Of a stretch of 20,669 nt of DNA, positions 14,893-20,669 are shown in pieces. This DNA comes from Bacteroidota bacterium. Its GTDB lineage: Bacteria; Bacteroidota; Bacteroidia; Bacteroidales; VadinHA17. The notes below the pieces were generated by a model, which saw only the letters and a program-made list of their open reading frames with translations, was not told the DNA's origin and made no database searches. The stretch spans positions 1 to 20,669 of the forward strand of contig JAEYZD010000185.1 of assembly GCA_023430725.1 (NCBI GenBank), in the 5' to 3' direction. A program made the position numbers and the translations under genes. Within the stretch, counting starts at the first letter, position 1; every line of letters begins with the position of its first letter.

Positions 14893-15966
14893 ATGAAAAG
14901 GTATATACTGTTTATTTTTATTGCTTTGGTTGTCCTGGCATCCTGCGGGCGGCGTTCTCCGGGAAGCAGCGGAGAGCGGGTAATAACTGTTACAATACCT
15001 CCCTTTGCCTGGTTTGTTGAGCAGATCGGAGGGGACGACTTCACGGTGAATGTATTGCTGCCGCCCGGCGCTGACCATCATATCTGGGAACCGTTGCCGG
15101 CGCAGATAAATGCTCTCTCGGGCTCCGAGGCATTCATTATGAACGGGCAGCTTGGTTTCGAGCATGCCTGGATGGACCGTTTCTTGCAGGTCAATCCGGG
15201 GATGAAGGTGATGGATCTGTCTCGCAATATTGAGCTTATAGGGTCTGAGGGTCTGAGAGTCGGAGGGTCGGAGGGTCTGAGAGTCGGAGGGTCTGAGGGT
15301 CTGAGAGTCGGAGGGTCTGAGGGTTCCTCCTCCGTCTCCGGGGCGGGGACTGTGGAGGACACTGCTCATGAGGCTCACGAGAATTCAGGTGAGGAATCAC
15401 ATGAGAATCATGATCATGAAGGCCAGGCAACTGAAGGCGTCGAAACTGAGCACACTGACGACGGTCATAGCCATGCTCACGGCGGTCCGGATCCGCACTA
15501 CTGGATGTCTCCGTCTGCCGCAAGGATAATGGCACGGGACATACGCGATTTTCTCACGGAGCTAAATCCGGCATCGGCTGAAAAATATGATGCAAATCTT
15601 GCGGTAGTGAACGGGCGGATTGCAGAGGTTGATTCGCTGGTACGTGCTGCACTTGGTCCTGACCCGCACCGGACTGTGATGATCTTCCACCCGGCGCTCG
15701 CATATATGGGACTTGATTACGGATTTGAGCAGGTGTCATTTGAGGATGAGGGCAAAAGTCCTTCCCCTGCCCGGATGAAAGAGCTGATTGATCTTGCCCG
15801 TGAGAAAAATATTAAGATTATCTTCATACAGGCGGAATATGATGTGCGCAATGCCCGGTCGCTCTCAAGTGAGACCGGCGCTGAGCTTATTGTCATCAAT
15901 CCGATGAACAGTGTGTGGCCGGAGGCTGTTATGGAGGTGGCCAGGGCTTTAGGATCCAGGCAATAG
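14893..15966 (+). CDS. znuA: Zinc ABC transporter substrate-binding lipoprotein ZnuA, with repeat insertion
   Basis: This is the 357-residue cluster A-I metal-binding protein that captures zinc outside the inner membrane and delivers it to the ZnuBC transporter. The lipobox LASC places the lipidated Cys at residue 18. Candidate metal ligands are H62 or H63 (GADHHIWEP), H202 (DPHYWMSP), H266 (FHPALAYM) and a C-terminal acid. A His/Glu-rich loop at about 157-198 supports zinc over manganese. Immediately before it, residues 117-144 consist of three GSEGLRVG-type repeats encoded by an octamer array that is not part of the family. The frame is kept because three octamers make 24 bp. The stop codon TAG lies inside a second repeat, so the C-terminal Gln comes from repeat DNA. 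It is followed by znuC after 61 bp. Confidence 0.92.
   Translation: MKRYILFIFIALVVLASCGRRSPGSSGERVITVTIPPFAWFVEQIGGDDFTVNVLLPPGADHHIWEPLPAQINALSGSEAFIMNGQLGFEHAWMDRFLQVNPGMKVMDLSRNIELIGSEGLRVGGSEGLRVGGSEGLRVGGSEGSSSVSGAGTVEDTAHEAHENSGEESHENHDHEGQATEGVETEHTDDGHSHAHGGPDPHYWMSPSAARIMARDIRDFLTELNPASAEKYDANLAVVNGRIAEVDSLVRAALGPDPHRTVMIFHPALAYMGLDYGFEQVSFEDEGKSPSPARMKELIDLAREKNIKIIFIQAEYDVRNARSLSSETGAELIVINPMNSVWPEAVMEVARALGSRQ
15241..15324 (+). repeat. Array of ten octamers (GGGTCTGA and variants) inside znuA
   Basis: From 15241 to 15320 the sequence divides exactly into ten 8-bp units: GGGTCTGA (six), GAGTCGGA (three) and GGGTCGGA (one), plus a partial GGGT. The order forms a higher 24-bp period, which keeps the znuA frame open. 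On the other strand it reads as Pro/Ser/Thr/Leu-rich low-complexity frames. It looks like a dispersed intergenic-type repeat that landed in a tolerant loop. Confidence 0.9.
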
Positions 15967-15988
15967 GCAGTAGTCAATAGGCAGTAGT
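15961..15988 (+). repeat. Two tandem copies of a 14-bp repeat spanning the znuA stop codon
   Basis: CAATAGGCAGTAGT occurs at 15961-15974 and 15975-15988 without any mismatch. The TAG at 15964-15966 in the first copy ends znuA. Similar CAATAGGCAGTAG-type repeats are, as I recall, frequent between genes in Bacteroidota genomes. Confidence 0.9.
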
Positions 15989-16027
15989 GTTGACAATGAA
16001 TGCCTGTAGGGCATTAAGAACTGTAAA

Positions 16028-16774
16028 ATGAGCAGCTTATTCACAATAGAATCATTAACAGCCGGATACGAGGAAAAGATCGTTCTCAGTGATGTATCCA
16101 TGGCGGTTGAGGAGAATGACTTCATTGGTATCATAGGACCCAACGGAGGCGGTAAGACAACCCTGCTGAAGGTGATCCTCGGCCTGCTGAAACCGCTTAC
16201 CGGAAGGGTTGACTACTCTCCCGGAGATCTGCGGCTCAACCAGATAGGATACATGCCGCAGGTGGCGCAGGGCGACACCCTCTTCCCTGTGACAGTGGAG
16301 GATGTTGTCCTCTCGGGGATGATGCACAACAAGGGAGCAACGGGTCGGATGAGTCGCACTGAGAAGAAACGGGCCGCGGAGGTGATGGATGAGCTTGGGC
16401 TGAGACCACTGGCACACCAGGCACTCAATGAGCTGTCAGGGGGACAGTTGCAGCGTGTCTACCTTGCAAGAGCCGTGTCCGGTTCGCCGAGGCTGCTGTT
16501 GCTGGATGAGCCTGCCACATTCGTTGATTCATCATTCGAAGCTGACTTCTATGACAAACTGAAGCTGCTCAACAGCCGTATGACTATAATGATGGTCTCG
16601 CACGATGTCGGGACTATCTCCGCCTGGGTGAAATCGTTCGCCTGCGTCAGCGGCAAGGTGTTCTATCACCCTCACAGCAAGATCACAGATGATGATCTCC
16701 GGATGTACGGATGTCCCATACAGCTTGTCACCCATGGCGATGTGCCGCATGTAGTACTTCACAAGCACGACTGA
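16028..16774 (+). CDS. znuC: Zinc ABC transporter ATP-binding protein ZnuC
   Basis: The 248-residue ATPase drives zinc import with ZnuB and ZnuA. All ABC motifs are present: Walker A GPNGGGKTT (37-45), Q-loop Q78 (YMPQ), signature LSGGQ (136-140), Walker B LLLLDEP (156-162) and switch His H192. The C-terminal tail carries several His (TTHG-like region, HVVLHKHD), as in some metal-transport ATPases, and might sense or buffer zinc. Its stop overlaps the znuB start by one base (TGATG), so translation is probably coupled. It lies 61 bp after znuA, and the gap holds only the 14-bp tandem repeat and a short leader. Confidence 0.92.
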   Translation: MSSLFTIESLTAGYEEKIVLSDVSMAVEENDFIGIIGPNGGGKTTLLKVILGLLKPLTGRVDYSPGDLRLNQIGYMPQVAQGDTLFPVTVEDVVLSGMMHNKGATGRMSRTEKKRAAEVMDELGLRPLAHQALNELSGGQLQRVYLARAVSGSPRLLLLDEPATFVDSSFEADFYDKLKLLNSRMTIMMVSHDVGTISAWVKSFACVSGKVFYHPHSKITDDDLRMYGCPIQLVTHGDVPHVVLHKHD

Positions 16775-17613
16775 TGGAAAACCTCTTTGAATACACATTC
16801 GTTGTCAGGTCGCTGCTCGGGGCACTATTTGCAAGCATCACGGCGGGGCTGGCAGGAACTTACATTGTCTCAAAGAGGCTTGTTTTTCTCAGCGGCGGCG
16901 TAACCCACGCCTCATTTGGCGGGATAGGCCTTGGATACTACCTCGGCATCAACCCGGTGCTGGGAGCGGCAATATTCGGGGTGGGATCAGCATTGGGGAT
17001 GGAATACATGTCGGCCCGCGGCAAGATGCGTGAGGACAGCGCCATCGGGATACTCTGGGCGCTGGGTATGGCGGTGGGGATCATCTTCATCTATCTGACC
17101 CCGGGGTATGCGCCCAACCTGATGAGTTACCTCTTCGGGAGTATTCTTACGGTTACTGACGGAGACCTGATTGCCCTCGGGATAATTTCTTTGGTGCTTA
17201 TAATCTACACGGCCGTATTTTACAGGACTCTGCTTTACATCTCCTTTGATGAGAACTATGCGAGGACATTCACAAGGCATGTAGACCTCTTCCGGTATAT
17301 TTCCGTGGGGCTGACGGGGCTGGCAATAGTTTTGAATATCAGGATGGCGGGAGTCATAATGATCCTGGCGCTGTTGACAATTCCGGCAAACATCGTGATG
17401 CTCTTCACCCGCAGGTACCTGAGAATAATAGTGCTCTCCACCCTTGTCAGCTTCGCGGGCATAAGTTCCGGGTTTGCCATATCGTGGTTCACCAATCTGC
17501 CAACCGGCGCAACAATAGTGGCGGTGCTGGTGTTGTTCTGGCTGGTGGCCCGTGTCATCCGGAGCCTGCAGAAGAGCAGCAATATTGAGAAACTCAGAAA
17601 GAATAACATATGA
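16774..17613 (+). CDS. znuB: Zinc ABC transporter permease ZnuB
   Basis: The permease of the ABC-3 family (279 residues) forms the inner-membrane channel of the zinc importer. It has about eight hydrophobic segments and the family segment SGGVTHASFGGIGLGY near residues 40-55, close to the coupling region. I place the start at the ATG at 16774 (MENLFEYTF), which overlaps the znuC stop as TGATG. An upstream in-frame ATG at 16711 would add 21 residues lacking family features (MSHTACHPWRCAAC...) and lie wholly inside znuC. Length and topology then match the usual 260-290 residues. The stop overlaps the next gene by 4 bp. Confidence 0.92.
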   Translation: MENLFEYTFVVRSLLGALFASITAGLAGTYIVSKRLVFLSGGVTHASFGGIGLGYYLGINPVLGAAIFGVGSALGMEYMSARGKMREDSAIGILWALGMAVGIIFIYLTPGYAPNLMSYLFGSILTVTDGDLIALGIISLVLIIYTAVFYRTLLYISFDENYARTFTRHVDLFRYISVGLTGLAIVLNIRMAGVIMILALLTIPANIVMLFTRRYLRIIVLSTLVSFAGISSGFAISWFTNLPTGATIVAVLVLFWLVARVIRSLQKSSNIEKLRKNNI

Positions 17614-19004
17614 ATGAATTTGATCTTTTGATAATCGGGAGTGGTCCCGGCGGATATGTGGCAGCCGTCAGGGCATCGCAGTTAGGGATGAAGGTTGCTG
17701 TTGTTGAGAAGGCTGAGACCGGCGGCATATGCCTGAACTGGGGTTGCATTCCCACGAAGGCGTTGCTGAAGAGTGCGCAGGTACTGGATTACGCGCGGCA
17801 TGCTGCCGACTACGGCATTAATGCCGGAGAGGCGCCGGCGGCTGATTTCGGGGCGGTGATTGCCCGCAGCCGGGGGGTGGCCGATGCGATGAGCAAGGGG
17901 GTGCAGTACCTGTTCAAGAAATACAATGTACCGGTTATCAGCGGGTTTGGCCGGCTGAAGGGCGCCGGCGCCGTGGAGGTGGAGGCAGCCGACGGGACGA
18001 AGGAGACATACAGTGCGAAACATATCATTCTTGCTACGGGTGCGAGGTCACGAGAGCTGCCGAACCTCCGGCAGGATGGCAAAAAGATAATAGGCTACCG
18101 CGAAGCGATGACACTGCCGTCGCTGCCCGCATCGATGGTGGTTGTTGGCTCGGGAGCCATCGGGAGTGAGTTTGCAGGCTTCTACAGGTCGATGGGCACC
18201 GAGGTGACGCTTGTGGAGTTTATGCCGCGGATATTGCCGATAGAGGACGAGGAGGTCTCACGCACGCTGGAGCGCTCGTTCAAAAAGTCGAAGATGAAGA
18301 TCATGGTCAATTCAACCGTTGAGAAGGTTGACACTGCCGGAGAGAAGTGCATTGTGACCATAAAAACGGCTAAAGGCGAAGAGACTGTTGAGGCGGATGT
18401 GGTTCTCTCAGCCGTTGGCATCACGCCGAACATCGAGGGTATCGGCCTTGATGAGGCAGGAGTGAAGACCGACAGAGGAAGGGTAATTGTTGATGAGTTT
18501 TACCGCACATCGGTGAGCGGTGTCTATGCTATTGGCGACATCGTTCCCGGTCCCGCGCTGGCGCATGTTGCATCGGCAGAGGCAATAGTCTGTGTGGAGA
18601 AAATAGCAGGCAAGAGCCCACATCCGGTTGACTATGCCAATATTCCGGGCTGTACCTATACCACCCCTGAGGTGGCATCGTGCGGGATGACCGAGGAGGC
18701 TGCAAAGGCTGCAGGCATTGAGACAAAGACGGGCAAGTTCATGTTCATGGCATCGGGCAAGGCCAGTGCTGCAGGCGCACGCGAGGGATTTGTCAAGCTT
18801 GTGTTCAATGCCGCCGACGAAAAGCTTATCGGTGGTCATCTGATAGGGATGAACGTCACAGAGATGATCTCGTCGCTTGTGACAGCCAGGAAGATGGGAG
18901 CCACTGCTCATGACCTGATGACAAGCATCCATCCCCATCCGACGATGTCGGAAGGGATCATGGAGGCAGCCGCCGCAGCGCTGGGAGAGGCCATCCACGG
19001 ATAG
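17610..19004 (+). CDS. lpdA: Dihydrolipoyl dehydrogenase (E3)
   Basis: The 464-residue flavoprotein reoxidises dihydrolipoyl groups of 2-oxoacid dehydrogenase complexes or the glycine cleavage system, reducing NAD+. The FAD-binding motif GSGPGG (10-15), the redox pair C41/C46 (GGICLNWGCIPTK), the NAD-binding motif GSGAIGSEF and the FAD segment YAIGDI are all present. The catalytic H443-E448 dyad lies in HPHPTMSE. The protein is full length. Its ATG overlaps the znuB stop (ATGA), so it is translationally coupled to the zinc transporter; no E1, E2 or gcv genes are nearby. The coupling may be chance packing or a link between zinc supply and thiol redox. Distinction from related disulfide reductases is good because the C-terminal dyad and LNWGCIPTK are of the E3 type. 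Confidence 0.92.
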   Translation: MNEFDLLIIGSGPGGYVAAVRASQLGMKVAVVEKAETGGICLNWGCIPTKALLKSAQVLDYARHAADYGINAGEAPAADFGAVIARSRGVADAMSKGVQYLFKKYNVPVISGFGRLKGAGAVEVEAADGTKETYSAKHIILATGARSRELPNLRQDGKKIIGYREAMTLPSLPASMVVVGSGAIGSEFAGFYRSMGTEVTLVEFMPRILPIEDEEVSRTLERSFKKSKMKIMVNSTVEKVDTAGEKCIVTIKTAKGEETVEADVVLSAVGITPNIEGIGLDEAGVKTDRGRVIVDEFYRTSVSGVYAIGDIVPGPALAHVASAEAIVCVEKIAGKSPHPVDYANIPGCTYTTPEVASCGMTEEAAKAAGIETKTGKFMFMASGKASAAGAREGFVKLVFNAADEKLIGGHLIGMNVTEMISSLVTARKMGATAHDLMTSIHPHPTMSEGIMEAAAAALGEAIHG

Positions 19005-19032
19005 CCTTGTAAGTGTAAATACTACCATTAAC

Positions 19033-19061
19033 GCAACCTTTTGACCCTTTTTAACATCAAT
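19033..19061 (+). promoter_or_regulatory. Candidate ECF-type promoter of the sigma factor gene
   Basis: GCAACC at 19033-19038 and CATC at 19055-19058 are 16 bp apart (17 bp counted from the AAC core), matching the AAC ... CGTC-like pattern of many ECF-dependent promoters. The start would be near 19067, about 50 nt before the TTG start codon. It suggests autoregulation. The assignment is inferred from general ECF promoter structure only. Confidence 0.3.
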
Positions 19062-19096
19062 CTATTGATAAGGCCGTAAATTATTTCTTATCTTTA
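19056..19096 (+). promoter_or_regulatory. Palindrome and alternative housekeeping promoter before the sigma factor gene
   Basis: ATCAAT and ATTGAT (19056-19061 and 19064-19069) form a 14-bp palindrome with a 2-bp centre. ATTG at 19064-19067 and TATCTTTA at 19089-19096, spaced by 21 bp, are one-mismatch versions of the TTTG and TAnnTTTG elements. If used, a repressor on the palindrome would cover the -33 element. Confidence 0.3.
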
Positions 19097-19117
19097 TAAC
19101 TCGACTAATAACCGGGT

Positions 19118-19678
19118 TTGGCTAAGGACAAGGATATTATTGACGGCTGTTTATCCGGCAGCAGGCGTGACCAGGAGTTGCTCTACCGGAGGTACTCCCC
19201 TAAGCTCTATGCCGTTTGCCTGCAGTATGCGGGTAACACGGAAGAGGCGAGGGATGTGCTTCAGGAGGGTTTTATAAAGATTTTTGAAAACCTGTCGCGC
19301 TTCAGCCATGAAGGTTCTTTTGAAGGATGGATGAGGAGGATCATCGTCAACACTGCTCTTGAGCGGTACCGCAGCAGGTATTATCTGAGCAGGGTGGAGG
19401 ACATTGATGACGTGACAGAGCCGGAAGCAGAGCCTGACACGAATGATTTCGCTGGTCTCGAGGCCTTTGATCTGCTGAACATGATCATGGAGTTGCCGCC
19501 GAAATACAGGATGGTCTTTAACCTCTTCGCCATAGAAGGTTATTCCCATAAGGAGATAGGTGAGATGCTTGGTATCTCGGAAGGTACCAGCAAATCGAAT
19601 CTCTCCAGGGCGAGGGAAATCCTTCAGAAGAAGGTAATGATACTTACGGGTGTCACAAGAAGAATGGCAAATGTTTGA
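19118..19678 (+). CDS. ECF-family RNA polymerase sigma factor, TTG start
   Basis: The 186-residue protein has sigma-2 (about 20-85, DVLQEGFIKIFENLSRF, FEGWMRRIIVNTALERYR) and sigma-4 (about 115-172, LPPKYRMVFNLFAIEGYSHKEIGEMLGISEGTSKSNL) domains. A variable acidic linker separates them. It would direct RNA polymerase to a small set of promoters in response to an envelope signal. The only plausible start is TTG at 19118: an in-frame TAA lies 9 bp upstream (19109-19111), no ATG or GTG follows before the sigma-2 core, and the translated N terminus MAKDKDIIDGC is typical. Its 3' end overlaps the next gene by 8 bp, so the two are coupled. The partner is the anti-sigma-like membrane protein that follows. 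Confidence 0.9.
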   Translation: MAKDKDIIDGCLSGSRRDQELLYRRYSPKLYAVCLQYAGNTEEARDVLQEGFIKIFENLSRFSHEGSFEGWMRRIIVNTALERYRSRYYLSRVEDIDDVTEPEAEPDTNDFAGLEAFDLLNMIMELPPKYRMVFNLFAIEGYSHKEIGEMLGISEGTSKSNLSRAREILQKKVMILTGVTRRMANV

Positions 19679-20669
19679 AAGGGAGCCAAATATTGACATA
19701 GTATTCCGCAACGGCCTGAAAAACCTTGAGGTTCTGCCGCCTGCAGATGTGTGGGACAACATCCCGCCGATGCCGGTCAGGACATCGCGCCTGCGGATCA
19801 TCTCCGGCATTGCCGCCGGGGTGGCTGCACTTGTCTCCCTTACTCTTCTGGCGACCTGGTTTGTGCGAAACACCAACAGCCCGGCTCTCTTGTCCGAGGT
19901 CACCGTGCCGGGTGAAGCGTTGCAGGGTTCTCAGCTTGATATCATGGAGGCCACTCCCGTTTCAAGAACTGAAGGTGCGCGGGTAGTCCGTTTCGTGACC
20001 CCGGAAGCACCCGTGGCTCCTGTCGGAAATGCGGCGCCCGCCTTGACCTCAGAAGAACCTGCAGGGCTGATCGCATCGGCATATATGCCGGAGCAGAGGA
20101 CGGAGCCGGGCGAACCGGTTATCTTTTCCCGGGACGAGATTACTGTAATAAACTCCGGTCGCTTTGCGGGAGCCGAAGAGGGGATAATGGCCACAATGGC
20201 TGAGACCAGTACAGTCCCGGCAGAGAAGCGTTTCCTCGTGGGAGCTTCGATGTCACCTGCGATGGGTTTCTCCCGGACCGGCAATAATCAGAGGCTGGCT
20301 GAACTCATCAGCGGCGAGAGATCAAGGCCCGCGTATTCTACCGGGGTGACTGTGGGATACAGAATATCAGACAGGCTGACGATTCAGTCCGGAATTGGGA
20401 TGGCATCCATCGGGCAGACGATCTCTGATGTCAATGTCTATGCCGGCCTTTCCGATTTTTATGCTGTCAAGAGCAGCTACCTCTACAGTGTTGAGACCGC
20501 CTCTGGAACCATCCTTGCAGGTAATACTGATCTCTATCTCACCGACAGCAGGGACAGGGTAGGCACTCTTGTTCAGGGTAACATGGCTGACCCTTCAAAA
20601 TACGAGCTGACGCAGGTCGGATCGGATATTCAGCAGGTTTTCCGTTATCTCGAGATGCCGGTTGTGCTG
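19671..20669 (+). CDS. Anti-sigma-like membrane protein fused to an outer-membrane beta-barrel-like domain (3' end outside window)
   Basis: The frame is open from the ATG at 19671 to the window end, 333 codons without a stop. Residues 1-40 are a short cytoplasmic segment (FRNGLKNLEVLPPADVWDNIP), in a pattern common to proteins encoded after ECF sigma factors in Bacteroidota. One membrane helix spans about 42-64. A low-complexity linker of about 120 residues rich in Pro, Ala and Glu follows. From about 187 (FLVGASMSPAMGFS), alternating strands such as VTVGYRISDRLTIQSGIGM resemble the start of an OMP beta-barrel domain. The gene overlaps the sigma factor gene by 8 bp. By position it should hold the sigma factor inactive and release it on an envelope signal. 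Whether the C-terminal domain really inserts in the outer membrane is unproven. Confidence 0.7.
   Translation, partial: MFEREPNIDIVFRNGLKNLEVLPPADVWDNIPPMPVRTSRLRIISGIAAGVAALVSLTLLATWFVRNTNSPALLSEVTVPGEALQGSQLDIMEATPVSRTEGARVVRFVTPEAPVAPVGNAAPALTSEEPAGLIASAYMPEQRTEPGEPVIFSRDEITVINSGRFAGAEEGIMATMAETSTVPAEKRFLVGASMSPAMGFSRTGNNQRLAELISGERSRPAYSTGVTVGYRISDRLTIQSGIGMASIGQTISDVNVYAGLSDFYAVKSSYLYSVETASGTILAGNTDLYLTDSRDRVGTLVQGNMADPSKYELTQVGSDIQQVFRYLEMPVVL

Noticed and set aside
15241..15324. CRISPR-like array
   Set aside because: Units are 8 bp and directly abutting, with no spacers and no cas genes nearby.
15078..15535. Long - strand open frames rich in Pro, Ser, Thr, Leu and Arg across the middle of znuA
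   Set aside because: They come from the octamer array read on the opposite strand; the + frame encodes a full ZnuA with lipobox and metal ligands.
16711..16773. Upstream ATG giving znuB 21 extra residues
   Set aside because: The extension lies inside znuC, has no membrane or family character, and the TGATG overlap at 16772-16776 gives the usual ZnuB length.
19151..19903. 250-codon - strand frame across the sigma and anti-sigma genes
   Set aside because: It is antisense to a complete ECF sigma factor with clear sigma-2 and sigma-4 motifs and shows no recognisable domain.

Overview
The window looks like a piece of a Bacteroidota chromosome of intermediate GC, probably Bacteroidales/Marinilabiliales-like. 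Three things point there. Several intergenic regions carry Bacteroidota-type promoter elements (TTTG, 19-21 bp, TAnnTTTG). There is a membrane-spanning regulator with a periplasmic propeller, a triple-Tyr domain and a LuxR-type HTH. There is also an ECF sigma factor followed by an anti-sigma-like protein with an outer-membrane-barrel-like C terminus. No rRNA, tRNA, CRISPR array, transposase or phage gene was seen, and no gap without a gene exceeds about 250 bp.

Region 1 (1-11642, + strand) is a carbohydrate-use cluster. It holds the 3' end of a six-hairpin-type glycosidase-like gene, a GPH-family sugar:cation symporter with an unusual loop of about 207 residues, a GH35 protein, a large GH94 phosphorylase resembling 1,2-beta-oligoglucan phosphorylase, and a trans-membrane one-component regulator. 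The GH35 and GH94 proteins lack signal peptides. The simplest model is therefore import of small oligosaccharides, probably beta-1,2-glucooligosaccharides, followed by cytoplasmic phosphorolysis or transglycosylation, with the last gene sensing the substrate in the periplasm. The GH94 gene has its own candidate promoter. A diverged copy of the regulator's last ~16 codons lies just after its stop codon.

Region 2 (11716-14766) is a signalling locus. A histidine kinase and an OmpR-family response regulator overlap by 4 bp on the - strand and diverge from a secreted coiled-coil protein on the + strand. The shared intergenic region holds three perfect TTAACCT heptamers at an 11-bp period, the layout expected for an OmpR/PhoB-family regulator, placed upstream of a candidate promoter on each side. 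An intrinsic terminator closes the + strand gene.

Region 3 (14827-19004, + strand) is a zinc-type ABC import operon (znuA, znuC, znuB) whose last gene, overlapping znuB by 4 bp, is a dihydrolipoyl dehydrogenase. It starts from a consensus Bacteroidota promoter directly abutted by a 6-3-6 dyad. znuA carries an in-frame array of ten octamers, and its stop codon lies inside a second, 14-bp tandem repeat.

Region 4 (19005-20669, + strand) is an ECF sigma factor with a TTG start and an overlapping gene that runs off the window. That gene encodes an anti-sigma-like N terminus, one inner-membrane helix, a long linker and the beginning of an outer-membrane beta-barrel-like domain.
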